From Nitrospirota bacterium (GTDB taxonomy: Bacteria; Nitrospirota; Thermodesulfovibrionia; Thermodesulfovibrionales; UBA6898): a stretch of 64,000 nucleotides of DNA. Shown piece by piece: positions 11,597 through 19,992 of the stretch. Position numbers and translations under genes: made by a program. Every line of letters begins with the position of its first letter. Positions within the stretch are counted from its first letter, which is position 1. The stretch covers positions 186,001 to 250,000 of the forward strand of contig JACRMT010000004.1 in NCBI GenBank assembly GCA_016214855.1, in the 5' to 3' direction. The notes under the pieces are model-generated. The model was not told the origin of the DNA. It was given only the letters and a program-made list of their open reading frames with translations, and made no database searches.

Positions 11597-11612
11597 TATA
11601 TAATTGCTTATA
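11588..11612. repeat. 25-bp palindrome in the acs leader region
   Basis: TATAAGCAA (11588-11596), 7-nt AT spacer, TTGCTTATA (11604-11612): a perfect 9-bp inverted repeat overlapping the -35 of the candidate acs promoter. It could be an operator or a weak hairpin. Confidence 0.5.
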
Positions 11613-11632
11613 AGCATAAGTAATGGGCATGA

Positions 11633-11956
11633 TTATTTGTAGTTCACGATGATAACACTGACGATGATCCGTATCAGCGGACGAAGGATAACATAGATAC
11701 CGAGGATCAATATTATGGGGACCAAACCGTCAAGTACTCCCCACGTGGTCTGTTTTTTTTCTTCTGAAACGCGGGAAAAGGGGAATATCTTCTTTACGGC
11801 GTTGTACAAAGGCTCAGTGAAGCGTATGAACATGGTGCGAATCACATTGTTCGGGTTCCGAATGACCAGCTGAGCCGCAACCCTGCCGATCACCAGCCAC
11901 ATGAAGAACTGCAGTGTGTAGTCAAAGTAATAATATATCTGTTTTAGTATTTCCAT
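11633..11956 (-). CDS. YggT-like small membrane protein
   Basis: 107 residues with hydrophobic segments at about 12-30 and 74-102. The intervening RNPNNVIRTMFIRFTEPLYN and VKKIFPF resemble the TEP-x-L-x-P-I/F pattern of YggT proteins, whose function is poorly defined. It lies between the symporter large subunit and acs on the same strand, so it is probably a member of the acetate block. A role in assembly or regulation of the transporter is only inference. Confidence 0.6.
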   Translation of the reverse strand: MEILKQIYYYFDYTLQFFMWLVIGRVAAQLVIRNPNNVIRTMFIRFTEPLYNAVKKIFPFSRVSEEKKQTTWGVLDGLVPIILILGIYVILRPLIRIIVSVIIVNYK

Positions 11957-11968
11957 TTTTTATAGGCA

Positions 11969-11995
11969 TCAGCCCCCCTGTTACAGGGGGGCTGA
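11969..11995. repeat. Strong intercistronic hairpin between symporter and YggT-like gene
   Basis: 12-bp perfect stem, mostly G/C, with 3-nt loop TTA. There is no U tract in the minus-strand direction; on the plus strand ACTTTT follows. It probably works as an mRNA processing or stability element, or as a partial terminator within the operon. Confidence 0.75.
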
Positions 11996-12014
11996 CTTTT
12001 GAGCCTTCCTTTTC

Positions 12015-14036
12015 TTAGTGACCTGTGGTCATTCCTTCTTCATGTTCTTTTGCTGCGCCCCTCGGAATACGGACGGACTCAACAAAATCCTGCAGTTCCT
12101 GTGAAGGAGGAGCAGTCATCCTCGAAACTACAAAGGTAGCAATGAAGCCCATCGGGATACCGAAGAGGCCAGAAGAAATGGTCTTAATGCCCCAGATGTC
12201 AAAACCGTAGAAACGGCTTGCGATCATGTAGCTGACGCAGGAGAAGAAGCCGATGTACATACCTGCGAGACAGCCCCACTTGTTCGATCTCTTGTCCCAG
12301 ATGCCCATAACAAGCGCAGGGAAGAACGAAGCAGCAGCAATAGAGAAGGCCCAGGCAACGAGCTCAACAATGATCGTCAGCTTGAAGGTTGCAACATAAG
12401 CAGAGATCAAGGCAACGATAACGAGCAGGGTCCGCGATACTGCCAATCTCATATTGATGGATGCCTTAGGATTAATTATTTTGTAATACAGGTCATGTGA
12501 CAGTGCATTCGAGATGGTCAGAAGCAGACCGTCAGCAGTCGAAAGCGCTGCAGCAAGACCGCCGGCTGCGACCAGGCCTGAGATGGTGTAGGGAAGACCT
12601 GCTATCTCAGGCATTGCAAGCACGATGGCGTCAGCACCGATCGTCAACTCATAGAACTGGAGGATGCCGTCTCCATTGATATCCTTGAACGATACCAGAC
12701 CGACCTTGCCCCAGTTTGCCATCCAGGCAGGCAGACTGGCAATTGGTAGTCCAACGACGCTGTTTAAGACCTCGTTCCTTGCAAAGGCTGCAACAGACGG
12801 GGCTGTAAAATAGAGCAGAAATATAAAGAAAAGAGACCAGCCGACCGATTTACGCGCATCCTGAACAGACGGGGTCGTATAGTACCTCATCAGGATATGC
12901 GGAAGTCCTGCTGTTCCGACCATGAGGCAGAAGGTAAGGGCCAGCATGTTCTTCATATCAAGCCTTGCAAACGGCTGAAGATAAGGCTTGATCTCCTTGG
13001 CCTGGGTATCTGCCTTCTTCTTTGCTGCTTCCCACTTTTCTTTTGCCTCTTCAGGAGTCTTGGGGAGTCCTGCTATGGCCTTTGAGATCTTCTCCTTGTC
13101 AGCAGGAGTTGCCTCAGGCGGGAGAGCTGCGAGCTTTGCCTCAAGATCTGCCTTCTTTGCGCCGAGAGATGCAGGCAGTCCCTTGATATCGGCAGCTATC
13201 TTTTCTGAGTCAGCCTTCCAGAGAGCACGAACATCCTTCTCCTTCTGATCTGCATTAATAACCTTCTCCTTTGCATCGATCTTCTGGAGAACCTGTCCAT
13301 ACATGATCTCAGGGATAGGAATGCCGGTAACCTTCTGCGACATGGTAATAGGAGGGATCAGATACGCGATGATCAGAATGATGTACTGGGCAACCTGGGT
13401 CCAGGTGACTGCCTTCATACCGCCGAGCATGGAGCAGACCAGGATACCGCCCAGACCGACGAATACGCCAGTTGCAAAATCAAGACCGAGGAACCGGCCC
13501 ATGATGATACCGACGCCCGTAACCTGTGCGATCAGATAGGTAAAGGAAGCAGTAATTGCTGCAACAATACCGATCGACCGGGCAGCATGACCGCCAAACC
13601 GCGCGCCAAGAAAGTCAGGGATCGTGTACTGGCCGAACTTTCTGAGGTACGGTCCAAGGAAGACAGCAAGCAGAACGTACCCGCCTGTCCAGCCCATGAT
13701 GTATGCAAGACCGTCATATCCGAGGCCGAAGATCGTGCCTGCCATACCGATGAATGAAGCAGCAGACATCCAGTCCGAACCGGTCGCCATGCCGTTAAAG
13801 AGAGGAGGCACAGAACGTCCTGCAACATAATACTCAGAGACCTTGGCAGTCCTTGAAGATATGCCGATAAAGGCATACAGCGCAATGGTCAGACCCATAA
13901 AGGTGTAACCGATCGCCTTGTTCGACAGTCCCATCTGTTCTGCAATAGCCAGACCTATAACGAAGATGATGAATCCGCCGGTATAGATCGCATAAATTTT
14001 AGCTAAATTGTCGAGAAATCCTTTTCCTCCGACCAT
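12015..14036 (-). CDS. SLC5 sodium:solute symporter, large subunit (acetate-permease-like)
   Basis: 673-residue inner-membrane transporter of the SSS family, VC_2705-type branch related to ActP; probably a Na+ or H+/acetate symporter. SSS features include SEYYVAGRSVPPLFNGMA, SDWMSAASFIGMAG and ALSTADGLLLTISNALSHDL. Between transmembrane segments at about residues 240-350 it carries an about 110-residue Lys/Glu/Ala-rich, coiled-coil-like hydrophilic insertion, not usual in ActP. GAGGAGG lies 5 nt before the ATG. The small subunit gene ends 1 bp upstream. Context with acs supports acetate uptake. Confidence 0.9.
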   Translation of the reverse strand: MVGGKGFLDNLAKIYAIYTGGFIIFVIGLAIAEQMGLSNKAIGYTFMGLTIALYAFIGISSRTAKVSEYYVAGRSVPPLFNGMATGSDWMSAASFIGMAGTIFGLGYDGLAYIMGWTGGYVLLAVFLGPYLRKFGQYTIPDFLGARFGGHAARSIGIVAAITASFTYLIAQVTGVGIIMGRFLGLDFATGVFVGLGGILVCSMLGGMKAVTWTQVAQYIILIIAYLIPPITMSQKVTGIPIPEIMYGQVLQKIDAKEKVINADQKEKDVRALWKADSEKIAADIKGLPASLGAKKADLEAKLAALPPEATPADKEKISKAIAGLPKTPEEAKEKWEAAKKKADTQAKEIKPYLQPFARLDMKNMLALTFCLMVGTAGLPHILMRYYTTPSVQDARKSVGWSLFFIFLLYFTAPSVAAFARNEVLNSVVGLPIASLPAWMANWGKVGLVSFKDINGDGILQFYELTIGADAIVLAMPEIAGLPYTISGLVAAGGLAAALSTADGLLLTISNALSHDLYYKIINPKASINMRLAVSRTLLVIVALISAYVATFKLTIIVELVAWAFSIAAASFFPALVMGIWDKRSNKWGCLAGMYIGFFSCVSYMIASRFYGFDIWGIKTISSGLFGIPMGFIATFVVSRMTAPPSQELQDFVESVRIPRGAAKEHEEGMTTGH

Positions 14037-14037
14037 C

Positions 14038-14319
14038 TTATTCTTCCTCCTCTTGTACTCCGTAGTCTACGTCCGCTTTATTCATCTTATTCGAGTAGTT
14101 AAAGATAAGAATAACGAAGACGATCAGCGAACCCTGAGCACCCATGTAGTACCCAAACGGGAAACCGAAAATCACGATCTTGTCCAGCTCAGGTGCAAAG
14201 AAGATCGCTACGTACGTCACCACAAACCAAATGATCATCGTTATGCTGGTAAGTTTTACGTTGTAACTCCAGTAATCTTTTAGCTTCTGTTTGTCTAATC
14301 CTGCTAATTCCTTTGCCAT
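14038..14319 (-). CDS. Symporter small subunit (DUF4212 family)
   Basis: 93 residues with two transmembrane helices (about 23-43 and 54-75) and the family core YWSYNVKLTSITMIIWFVVT. DUF4212 proteins are the constant small partner of VC_2705-type SLC5 symporters, and here the large subunit follows after 1 bp. GAAGGAGGA precedes the ATG. Probably a stable subunit of the same transporter in the inner membrane. Confidence 0.92.
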   Translation of the reverse strand: MAKELAGLDKQKLKDYWSYNVKLTSITMIIWFVVTYVAIFFAPELDKIVIFGFPFGYYMGAQGSLIVFVILIFNYSNKMNKADVDYGVQEEEE

Positions 14320-14409
14320 TGTTCCTCCTTCTGTAATTTCGTAATGTTTTACTCTCCCCTAAGCACATCCCTAAAACCCTTCCCTTGCACCACCTCCTTC
14401 TCTTTACTG

Positions 14410-15078
14410 TTAAGGTTTCCCGATCCTCAGAAGATCTCTGAGCGTCCTGACTCCAAGCGTTATGAGCATGTTGATAAAGCGCTGAAAAAGCTGTGCAGTA
14501 ACATATGCGTCCATAAGCGCATTATGCGCACCGTGTACCGGAACCTGGAACTTCTTTGCAAGAGCAAAAAGGTCCTTGCTCTCTGCATCGTTAAAATACT
14601 TACTGCTGAGATCACCCCTGTTCTGGCTCATCCATTCATGAAGAACGCAGGTATCTACAGCAGGGTTCTTGAGGGAACCGTACCCGATCCGTTTCATCTC
14701 CTTTGCCAGAAACCTCAGATCGAGAGAGATGAAATGGCCCACGATCACAGCTCCCTCGCAAAACCTGAGAAAACTCTCCATGATCCCCTCGATCCCTGGC
14801 TTCTGTTCGGTCTCAGAGTGGGTGATCTCATGGATCACTATGCTTTTTGAGGTGAGCTCGGTGCTGGGCCTTACTACTTCATAGAAGGACCTGCCCAGTT
14901 CTATCCTGGTGCCGGTCATCCTCAAGGCCCCGACAGAGACAATAGAATCTTTACGGAAGTCCAGACCGGTCAGTTCCGTATCCATCACCACATAGGGAGC
15001 AGAATCCAGGGGCATGGACATGTCAATCCCGGATGCGGCAAGAAGACCTCCGCTGGATTTCCTGAATAAACTGAACAT
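14410..15078 (-). CDS. DnaQ-like 3'-5' exonuclease (DEDDh)
   Basis: 222 residues with the three exonuclease motifs: ExoI DTELTGLDF (about 34-42), ExoII GHFISLDLRF and ExoIII HNALMDAYVT. They are close to the proofreading subunit epsilon, but without the polymerase-binding tail. In proteobacteria such a protein recurs beside DUF294/CBS proteins and SLC5-Acs genes; its role there is unclear. It shares one base with the upstream gene (TGATG), so it is translationally coupled to the cNMP-CBS protein. Confidence 0.88.
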   Translation of the reverse strand: MFSLFRKSSGGLLAASGIDMSMPLDSAPYVVMDTELTGLDFRKDSIVSVGALRMTGTRIELGRSFYEVVRPSTELTSKSIVIHEITHSETEQKPGIEGIMESFLRFCEGAVIVGHFISLDLRFLAKEMKRIGYGSLKNPAVDTCVLHEWMSQNRGDLSSKYFNDAESKDLFALAKKFQVPVHGAHNALMDAYVTAQLFQRFINMLITLGVRTLRDLLRIGKP

Positions 15079-16991
15079 CAGCCGCCCACCATGCCTGCAC
15101 GGTAAATCTCTGCTATGCCGTCCTGTATCCTGAGAATGAGCTGAAAGGATTCCTTCAGCGACTTCTTCTCAAGATTCGAAAGTTTCGTCGGGTTGATAAA
15201 GTTGTCCAGCGGCACCTTTCTCTCCATCTGATCAAGCTGATGATGGATCCTCAGCAGATTGATGAATTCAAATGCCTGCTCTATCTCGTCGCCCAGTTCG
15301 ATCGCAATGGGATGTGACTCTTTCATGGCATGAAGACGCTCCATGCTTGAGGTTTCATGAATGCCGGACTCAAGGGCGAACAGACGAATGAGATCAACCA
15401 AAGGCCCTATGCCGCTCAGCTTGAGATTCAGCTGGTCCTTATGTTCACCTTCCTTGTTGACCGTAAAAGACCTGAAAAAGCCGAGAGGGGGCCTGTTTTT
15501 CAGTATAAGACTGGCGATCCGTGCGAAGAAAATATTCTGATCCTTAAGATTTCGTATGAGATATTCCCGCAGTTCTCCGGCAAGACTGAGGTTGCCGTAC
15601 AGTCCCCTGAAGTCAAAAAATATCACGGAACGGAGCAGCGCCTCAGGATTCGGATGCTGTATCCAGCCCAGAAAATATTTTTTCCATACGCTGATCGGCT
15701 GACACCACTGAGGATTGGAAGCCATGTAATTCGCTTCGCAGGGTGGAAAACCGGACTTTATGAGTCCGTCACGGACAAAGACCGCAAATTCGGCAAAGTA
15801 TTTCTTTGCAGCCTCTTCCTGTTCAGGCGTCTTCGGGTCAGCATAGATGATCGCATTGTCCTGGTCAGTCTTGAAGGTCTGCTCTTTCCTTCCCTCGCTT
15901 CCGTAGGCAACCCAGCAGTATGAGACCGGCGGTGCACCAAACTTCTTCTCTGCTATCTCAAGGACCTTCTTCACCAGCCTGTCGTTCAGCTCGCTGATGA
16001 TCTTGGTGATATTGCTCGCCTTTGCTCCCTCTTTCAGGAGCAGGCCGATGATCTTGTTCAGTTTGGTCGCAAGCGGTTCAAGACCTTCAAGCGTATGCTG
16101 GTTTTCGATGTCCTTTGCAAAAGAGAGGGGTGAGGTGCCCTGAAGGAGCATGAGATCGTGGTTCGTGATAACTCCCTTGAGCACGCCGTCCCTGACGACC
16201 AGGACATGATGGATATTGTATTTGATCATCTTCAGGACTGCCTCAAAACAGTAGTCAGTGGCATCGACCCGTATGAGAGGCAGACTCATGATATTCTTTA
16301 CCTGATCTGCAACAGACCTGTTCTTTGCAACGACCTTTTCCCTCAGATCACGGTCCGTAACTACCCCTCTGGGGAAATCGTTCTCATCGTAAATAACCAG
16401 AGAGCTCACCTTGTTCTGGCACATGATCAGGGCAGCTTCCTGAATGGTGGCATCCTCTTTTACCGATACAACGTCCCTGATGGCTATGTCGCCGACCTGG
16501 GATGTGAAGAGGATGCGGTCGGAGCCGCCATACATCATGCTCTTGTTATGCATCTCGCTGTATGTTCTGTCTATATATTTAGTGAGGTGGGATTTGAGAA
16601 AATATTCCGTAAATACCGGCTGGCTGTTCATGATCTTTTGGGCGTTGTCCTTATCAAGCAGATAGCAGATCGTATCGTCAACGGCCACAATGTTTGCCCT
16701 GACCTTGTCCTTGCCGATGAGCGAGAGAAAGCCGAAGGTATCGCCCTCGCCCCGATAATCGATCACAACCTCGTCGCCATCCTCAGAGGTTATAAAGACC
16801 TTAACCCCGCCCTTCTTGATAATTCTGAGGTGCTCACTGGCAGGCTCATTCTGCTTCATGATAACCATACCCTTTGGGTAATAGTCCATAGAAACATTTT
16901 GCGCAATACTCTTCAGCGCGGCCCCATCAAGAAATTGAAAAGGAGGCACCTTACCGAGAAACTCTATTATCTCTTCCTGTATCACTGCCAA
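15078..16991 (-). CDS. cNMP-binding/CBS/DUF294 nucleotidyltransferase-like regulator
   Basis: 637-residue cytosolic signalling protein. It has a cyclic-nucleotide-binding domain at about 10-125, a CBS pair at about 170-290, and a DUF294 nucleotidyltransferase-like domain with GSEGRKEQTFKTDQDNA at about 364-380. A DUF294 C-terminal helical domain follows (about 490-637). The GlnD-like nucleotidyltransferase motif is intact. The family recurs with ActP-type symporters and Acs, and is thought to tune acetate or energy metabolism (context inference). No ATG exists near the N-terminus: an in-frame TAA lies at 17006-17004, leaving TTG 16991 or GTG 16985 as start, neither with a clear ribosome binding site. 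Confidence 0.9.
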   Translation of the reverse strand: MAVIQEEIIEFLGKVPPFQFLDGAALKSIAQNVSMDYYPKGMVIMKQNEPASEHLRIIKKGGVKVFITSEDGDEVVIDYRGEGDTFGFLSLIGKDKVRANIVAVDDTICYLLDKDNAQKIMNSQPVFTEYFLKSHLTKYIDRTYSEMHNKSMMYGGSDRILFTSQVGDIAIRDVVSVKEDATIQEAALIMCQNKVSSLVIYDENDFPRGVVTDRDLREKVVAKNRSVADQVKNIMSLPLIRVDATDYCFEAVLKMIKYNIHHVLVVRDGVLKGVITNHDLMLLQGTSPLSFAKDIENQHTLEGLEPLATKLNKIIGLLLKEGAKASNITKIISELNDRLVKKVLEIAEKKFGAPPVSYCWVAYGSEGRKEQTFKTDQDNAIIYADPKTPEQEEAAKKYFAEFAVFVRDGLIKSGFPPCEANYMASNPQWCQPISVWKKYFLGWIQHPNPEALLRSVIFFDFRGLYGNLSLAGELREYLIRNLKDQNIFFARIASLILKNRPPLGFFRSFTVNKEGEHKDQLNLKLSGIGPLVDLIRLFALESGIHETSSMERLHAMKESHPIAIELGDEIEQAFEFINLLRIHHQLDQMERKVPLDNFINPTKLSNLEKKSLKESFQLILRIQDGIAEIYRAGMVGG

Positions 16992-17014
16992 AAACTGTGC
17001 AACTTATATGCCTG

Positions 17015-17029
17015 ACAATTTTGTTGCCA
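17015..17029 (-). promoter_or_regulatory. Sigma-54-like -24/-12 element
   Basis: On the minus strand TGGCA (17029-17025), then TTGT ending at 17015, with the canonical spacing between the GG and the second element. It matches TGGCAC-N5-TTGC except for T in place of the last C. The predicted start of transcription at about 17003 leaves a 12-nt leader before TTG 16991, which is short. An enhancer-binding regulator is encoded next door. Confidence 0.45.
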
Positions 17030-17086
17030 TTTATGCTATTGATTTTAAATGATAATTTGCAAAAGCTGGATATCATGACGAGCAAA

Positions 17087-17104
17087 TTACAGGTCAAATT
17101 GTAA
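17087..17104. promoter_or_regulatory. Inverted repeat TTACA-N8-TGTAA, possible activator site
   Basis: 18-bp inverted repeat about 60 bp upstream of the -24 element, where enhancer sites for NtrC-type activators usually lie. A second TTACA/TGTAA pair occurs at 17176. Confidence 0.4.
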
Positions 17105-17175
17105 CTTATTGTATCTATTTATTAAATTTTATTAATTCTCCTATTAATTCAATTAGTTAGACTGGCATAGTTAAA

Positions 17176-17188
17176 TTACAATATGTAA
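17176..17188. promoter_or_regulatory. Inverted repeat TTACA-N3-TGTAA, possible activator site
   Basis: 13-bp palindrome with the same half-site as 17087-17104 but a different spacer; about 150 bp upstream of the -24 element. Confidence 0.35.
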
Positions 17189-17361
17189 CAACATGCATGC
17201 ATAACGGTAACATTCCCAAATTTATCATTATTACTAAATAGTTAGGATGCTAATTTACTTGCTATTCATAATGCTGAATTGACTCGTTGATAATGCTGAT
17301 TTTAGATGAATAGGTAATAATAAATTCAGAAGAAGGGGAGCCAGACAGAAACGATGACCTG

Positions 17362-18708
17362 CTACTTGCGCGCTATATTCCAGCGCTTTCTTTTCTCCCA
17401 GAGAGATTTTCTGGTTATGCCGAGCATAGTAGAGAGCTCCTGCTCATTGAACCTGTTCTGATACACGGTTATAAACTCCTTTGTGTAGTCTTCGATCGAG
17501 AGGGCCTTATCGAGGGCGATCGCAGGAAAAAGATTGCCCATTTTCAGACTTTCAGGCAGGTGCTCGGCAAGAAGAGCCGGTCCGTCTGTGATCAGAACAG
17601 CCCTTTCGATGATATTCTGCAGTTCCCGGACATTTCCGGGCCAATGGTAATCAAGGAGTATCTTTGCAGCCGCATTGTCGATCCTGCGCACCTCTTTGCC
17701 TATCTCATCAGCATATTTCCGCAAAAAATGATCGGCAAGGACAATAATATCATCCTTTCTTTCCCTGAGCGGGGGGAGTTCAAGCCTGATGACATTGATC
17801 CTGTAGAAAAGGTCCTCCCGAAACGACCCGTCAGCAACGCTTTTTGTCAGATCACGGTTCGTTGCCGTAATGAGTCTGATATCCACTCTTTTGCTCTGCA
17901 CGCTGCCTAGAGGCCTGATCTCCCGGTCATCGATCACCCTGAGCAGCTTTGCCTGGAGTTGATGGCTAAGGTCACCGATCTCATCCAGAAAGACCGTGCC
18001 GCCGTCAGCCTCTTCAAAGAGCCCGCGTTTGTTCGATACAGCGCCGGTAAATGCGCCCTTCATATATCCGAACAGTTCAGACTCGAGAAGGTTATCAGGA
18101 ATGGCACTGCAGTTGATCGGGATAAACTGCTTGTCCTTCCGCGAACTGCTGTAATGGATCGACCGGGCGAACAGCTCCTTGCCGGTTCCGGTATCACCCA
18201 ACAAAAGCACATTGCTCTTTGAATCAGCGATCTTCTTGACCTCTTCGATCAGAGACAGGACAGCCCTGCTCTGCCCGATAATATGCTCGAAATCATACCG
18301 GTCCCCGATCTGCTTCTTAAGGATCGCATTTTCAGCCCTGAGAGACCGCTCCCGCAGAGCATTTTTTGCAATACGCTTTATCTCTTCATGGATGATCGGC
18401 TTTATAATGTAATCATATGCACCGCCCCGTAAGGCTTCAACCGCCGTTTCAAGAGAGGCAAAGGCGGTCATGACGATGATCAACTGCTCGGGGTTCTGCT
18501 CCCTGCAGCGCTTCAGCAGTTCGATGCCGTCGATGCCGGGCAGAATGATGTCGGTAATAATAAGATCATAGGATCGCTCCTGAAGAAATACAAGGGCTGT
18601 CTCAGCATCGGCTGCTGCCTCAACATCATAACCCTCCCGGATAAAAACACGCTTGAGGGACTCTCTGAGCGTTTCCTCATCCTCAACAAGCAGAAGCCGC
18701 TCAGCCAT
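17362..18708 (-). CDS. NtrC-family sigma-54-dependent response regulator
   Basis: 448 residues. The receiver domain at 1-120 has acidic pocket E9/D10 and phospho-acceptor Asp53 in [10 protein letters not shown]. The AAA+ domain at about 138-375 has Walker A GDTGTGKE, the sigma-54 contact loop GAFTGA and Walker [14 protein letters not shown] Fis-type helix-turn-helix sits at the C-terminus ([17 protein letters not shown]). It activates sigma-54 promoters when phosphorylated. The probable partner is the SLC5-histidine kinase two genes upstream on the same strand. The nearest candidate target is the acetate operon immediately downstream. Confidence 0.95.
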   Translation of the reverse strand: MAERLLLVEDEETLRESLKRVFIREGYDVEAAADAETALVFLQERSYDLIITDIILPGIDGIELLKRCREQNPEQLIIVMTAFASLETAVEALRGGAYDYIIKPIIHEEIKRIAKNALRERSLRAENAILKKQIGDRYDFEHIIGQSRAVLSLIEEVKKIADSKSNVLLLGDTGTGKELFARSIHYSSSRKDKQFIPINCSAIPDNLLESELFGYMKGAFTGAVSNKRGLFEEADGGTVFLDEIGDLSHQLQAKLLRVIDDREIRPLGSVQSKRVDIRLITATNRDLTKSVADGSFREDLFYRINVIRLELPPLRERKDDIIVLADHFLRKYADEIGKEVRRIDNAAAKILLDYHWPGNVRELQNIIERAVLITDGPALLAEHLPESLKMGNLFPAIALDKALSIEDYTKEFITVYQNRFNEQELSTMLGITRKSLWEKRKRWNIARK

Positions 18709-18723
18709 TATTGATCACCCGGC

Positions 18724-19962
18724 TCAGGGCTGGACCAGAAGACCAAGTTTTTTTGCAAGAAGCTTGGTCGTTGAGGCCTGTATCAGGATAGTCATCATAA
18801 TGGCGATGAAGGTCACTGAAGCTATCATTTCGGCACCCGGAGCCTTCATGCCGACCAGCATGCCTGCGAGTGCGGCAGGTATAACACCTGTCTCGCGCGT
18901 CCAGCACATGAAGAGCATCTCATTCAGGGACCATTTTGCCCTTCTGTCAGGAATGGCGCAGAGAAAGACGGTTACCGGTCTTGCAATCAGCATGAATACG
19001 GCAATTACTATTGCCCCGCCGGCCAGATACTTGTTCATAAGGCTGAAGTTAACCTGGGTCCCCAGAAGAATAAAGATGAACATTCTCATAATGAATGCAG
19101 TTGTCAGGATGTACTCCTCCAGTTTTTCGTCCTCGCCCTCTTCTATTCTGAAACCAAAGGCGTCCTTGTTCCCAAGAACAATACCAAAGACAAACACAGC
19201 CATAAAACCGCTTGCATGAAGCCCGTCGGCCCCAAGATAGGAACCGATGACCGCCATCAGGGTAACGACCGGCGCATACTCTTCAAGAAATGCATATTTC
19301 TCATGGGCGATCAGCCAGGCTGCAGCATAACCGAGCACGCCCCCGGTCAGTATGCCGAGGACAGACTCCTTTACGAGCGAGATCAGGGATCTCTGGATCG
19401 AGAATTCGGAGGTCCCCATCGCTACCGCCAGTACGGCAAAGGTTATGATCGCTCCCATCGCGTCATTAAAGGCAGACTCTGACATAACGGTCTGCGCTAC
19501 GCGGTCTTTTATCCTGACCTGCTTGAAGATCGGGACGAGCGTGGCAGGATCTGTTGAGGCTATGGTTGCGCCGAGAAGAAGTGCAACCATGATTGGCACA
19601 CCAAACGCATAATACGCTGCCACCGCGGTTATACCGCCGGTAATAACGACGCCAACGGTCGCGATGACAACGATAGTGATCCAGACCTCTTTCAGTACCT
19701 TGAGCCTGAGCGAGGCACCTCCGTCAAAGAGGATGTAACAGGAGCCGAAGATCAGAATGATCTGATTCAGCACTGAATCGGCCTTAATGTCTATTGCATT
19801 GGTCATTTCAGGGCCAAGGACTATGCCGACCACCAGAAAAACAACAATATCCGGCACCCTGATCTTTTGTGCCAAAAAAGCGCAGAACGCACCTACGGCA
19901 AGAATAATACCGATTGACAGAAGCGTCGCTTTTGCTACCTCAATTGTCGCAGCAGACTCCAT
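18724..19962 (-). CDS. Cation:proton antiporter (CPA1/NhaP-like)
   Basis: 412-residue inner-membrane antiporter with about twelve hydrophobic segments. The core is STDPATLVPIF followed by SESAFNDAMGAI, the ND/DP-type ion site of CPA1 Na+(K+)/H+ exchangers. There is no cytosolic C-terminal regulatory domain, so it is a short form. AAGGAGGG precedes the ATG. It lies between the sensor kinase and the response regulator genes (31 and 15 bp gaps), an unusual position that suggests co-regulation of ion balance with acetate/Na+ symport (inference). Confidence 0.9.
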   Translation of the reverse strand: MESAATIEVAKATLLSIGIILAVGAFCAFLAQKIRVPDIVVFLVVGIVLGPEMTNAIDIKADSVLNQIILIFGSCYILFDGGASLRLKVLKEVWITIVVIATVGVVITGGITAVAAYYAFGVPIMVALLLGATIASTDPATLVPIFKQVRIKDRVAQTVMSESAFNDAMGAIITFAVLAVAMGTSEFSIQRSLISLVKESVLGILTGGVLGYAAAWLIAHEKYAFLEEYAPVVTLMAVIGSYLGADGLHASGFMAVFVFGIVLGNKDAFGFRIEEGEDEKLEEYILTTAFIMRMFIFILLGTQVNFSLMNKYLAGGAIVIAVFMLIARPVTVFLCAIPDRRAKWSLNEMLFMCWTRETGVIPAALAGMLVGMKAPGAEMIASVTFIAIMMTILIQASTTKLLAKKLGLLVQP

Positions 19963-19992
19963 CGTTACCCTCCTTGCAATGATTTATCTGTA

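Larger units (their letters stand above)
16992..17361. other. 370-bp AT-rich intergenic regulatory region
   Basis: No coding frame of note. It separates the NtrC-type regulator gene from the acetate operon. It contains a sigma-54-like element next to the operon start and two TTACA/TGTAA inverted repeats (listed separately). The rest is AT-rich and without a visible terminator for the regulator gene. Confidence 0.7.
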
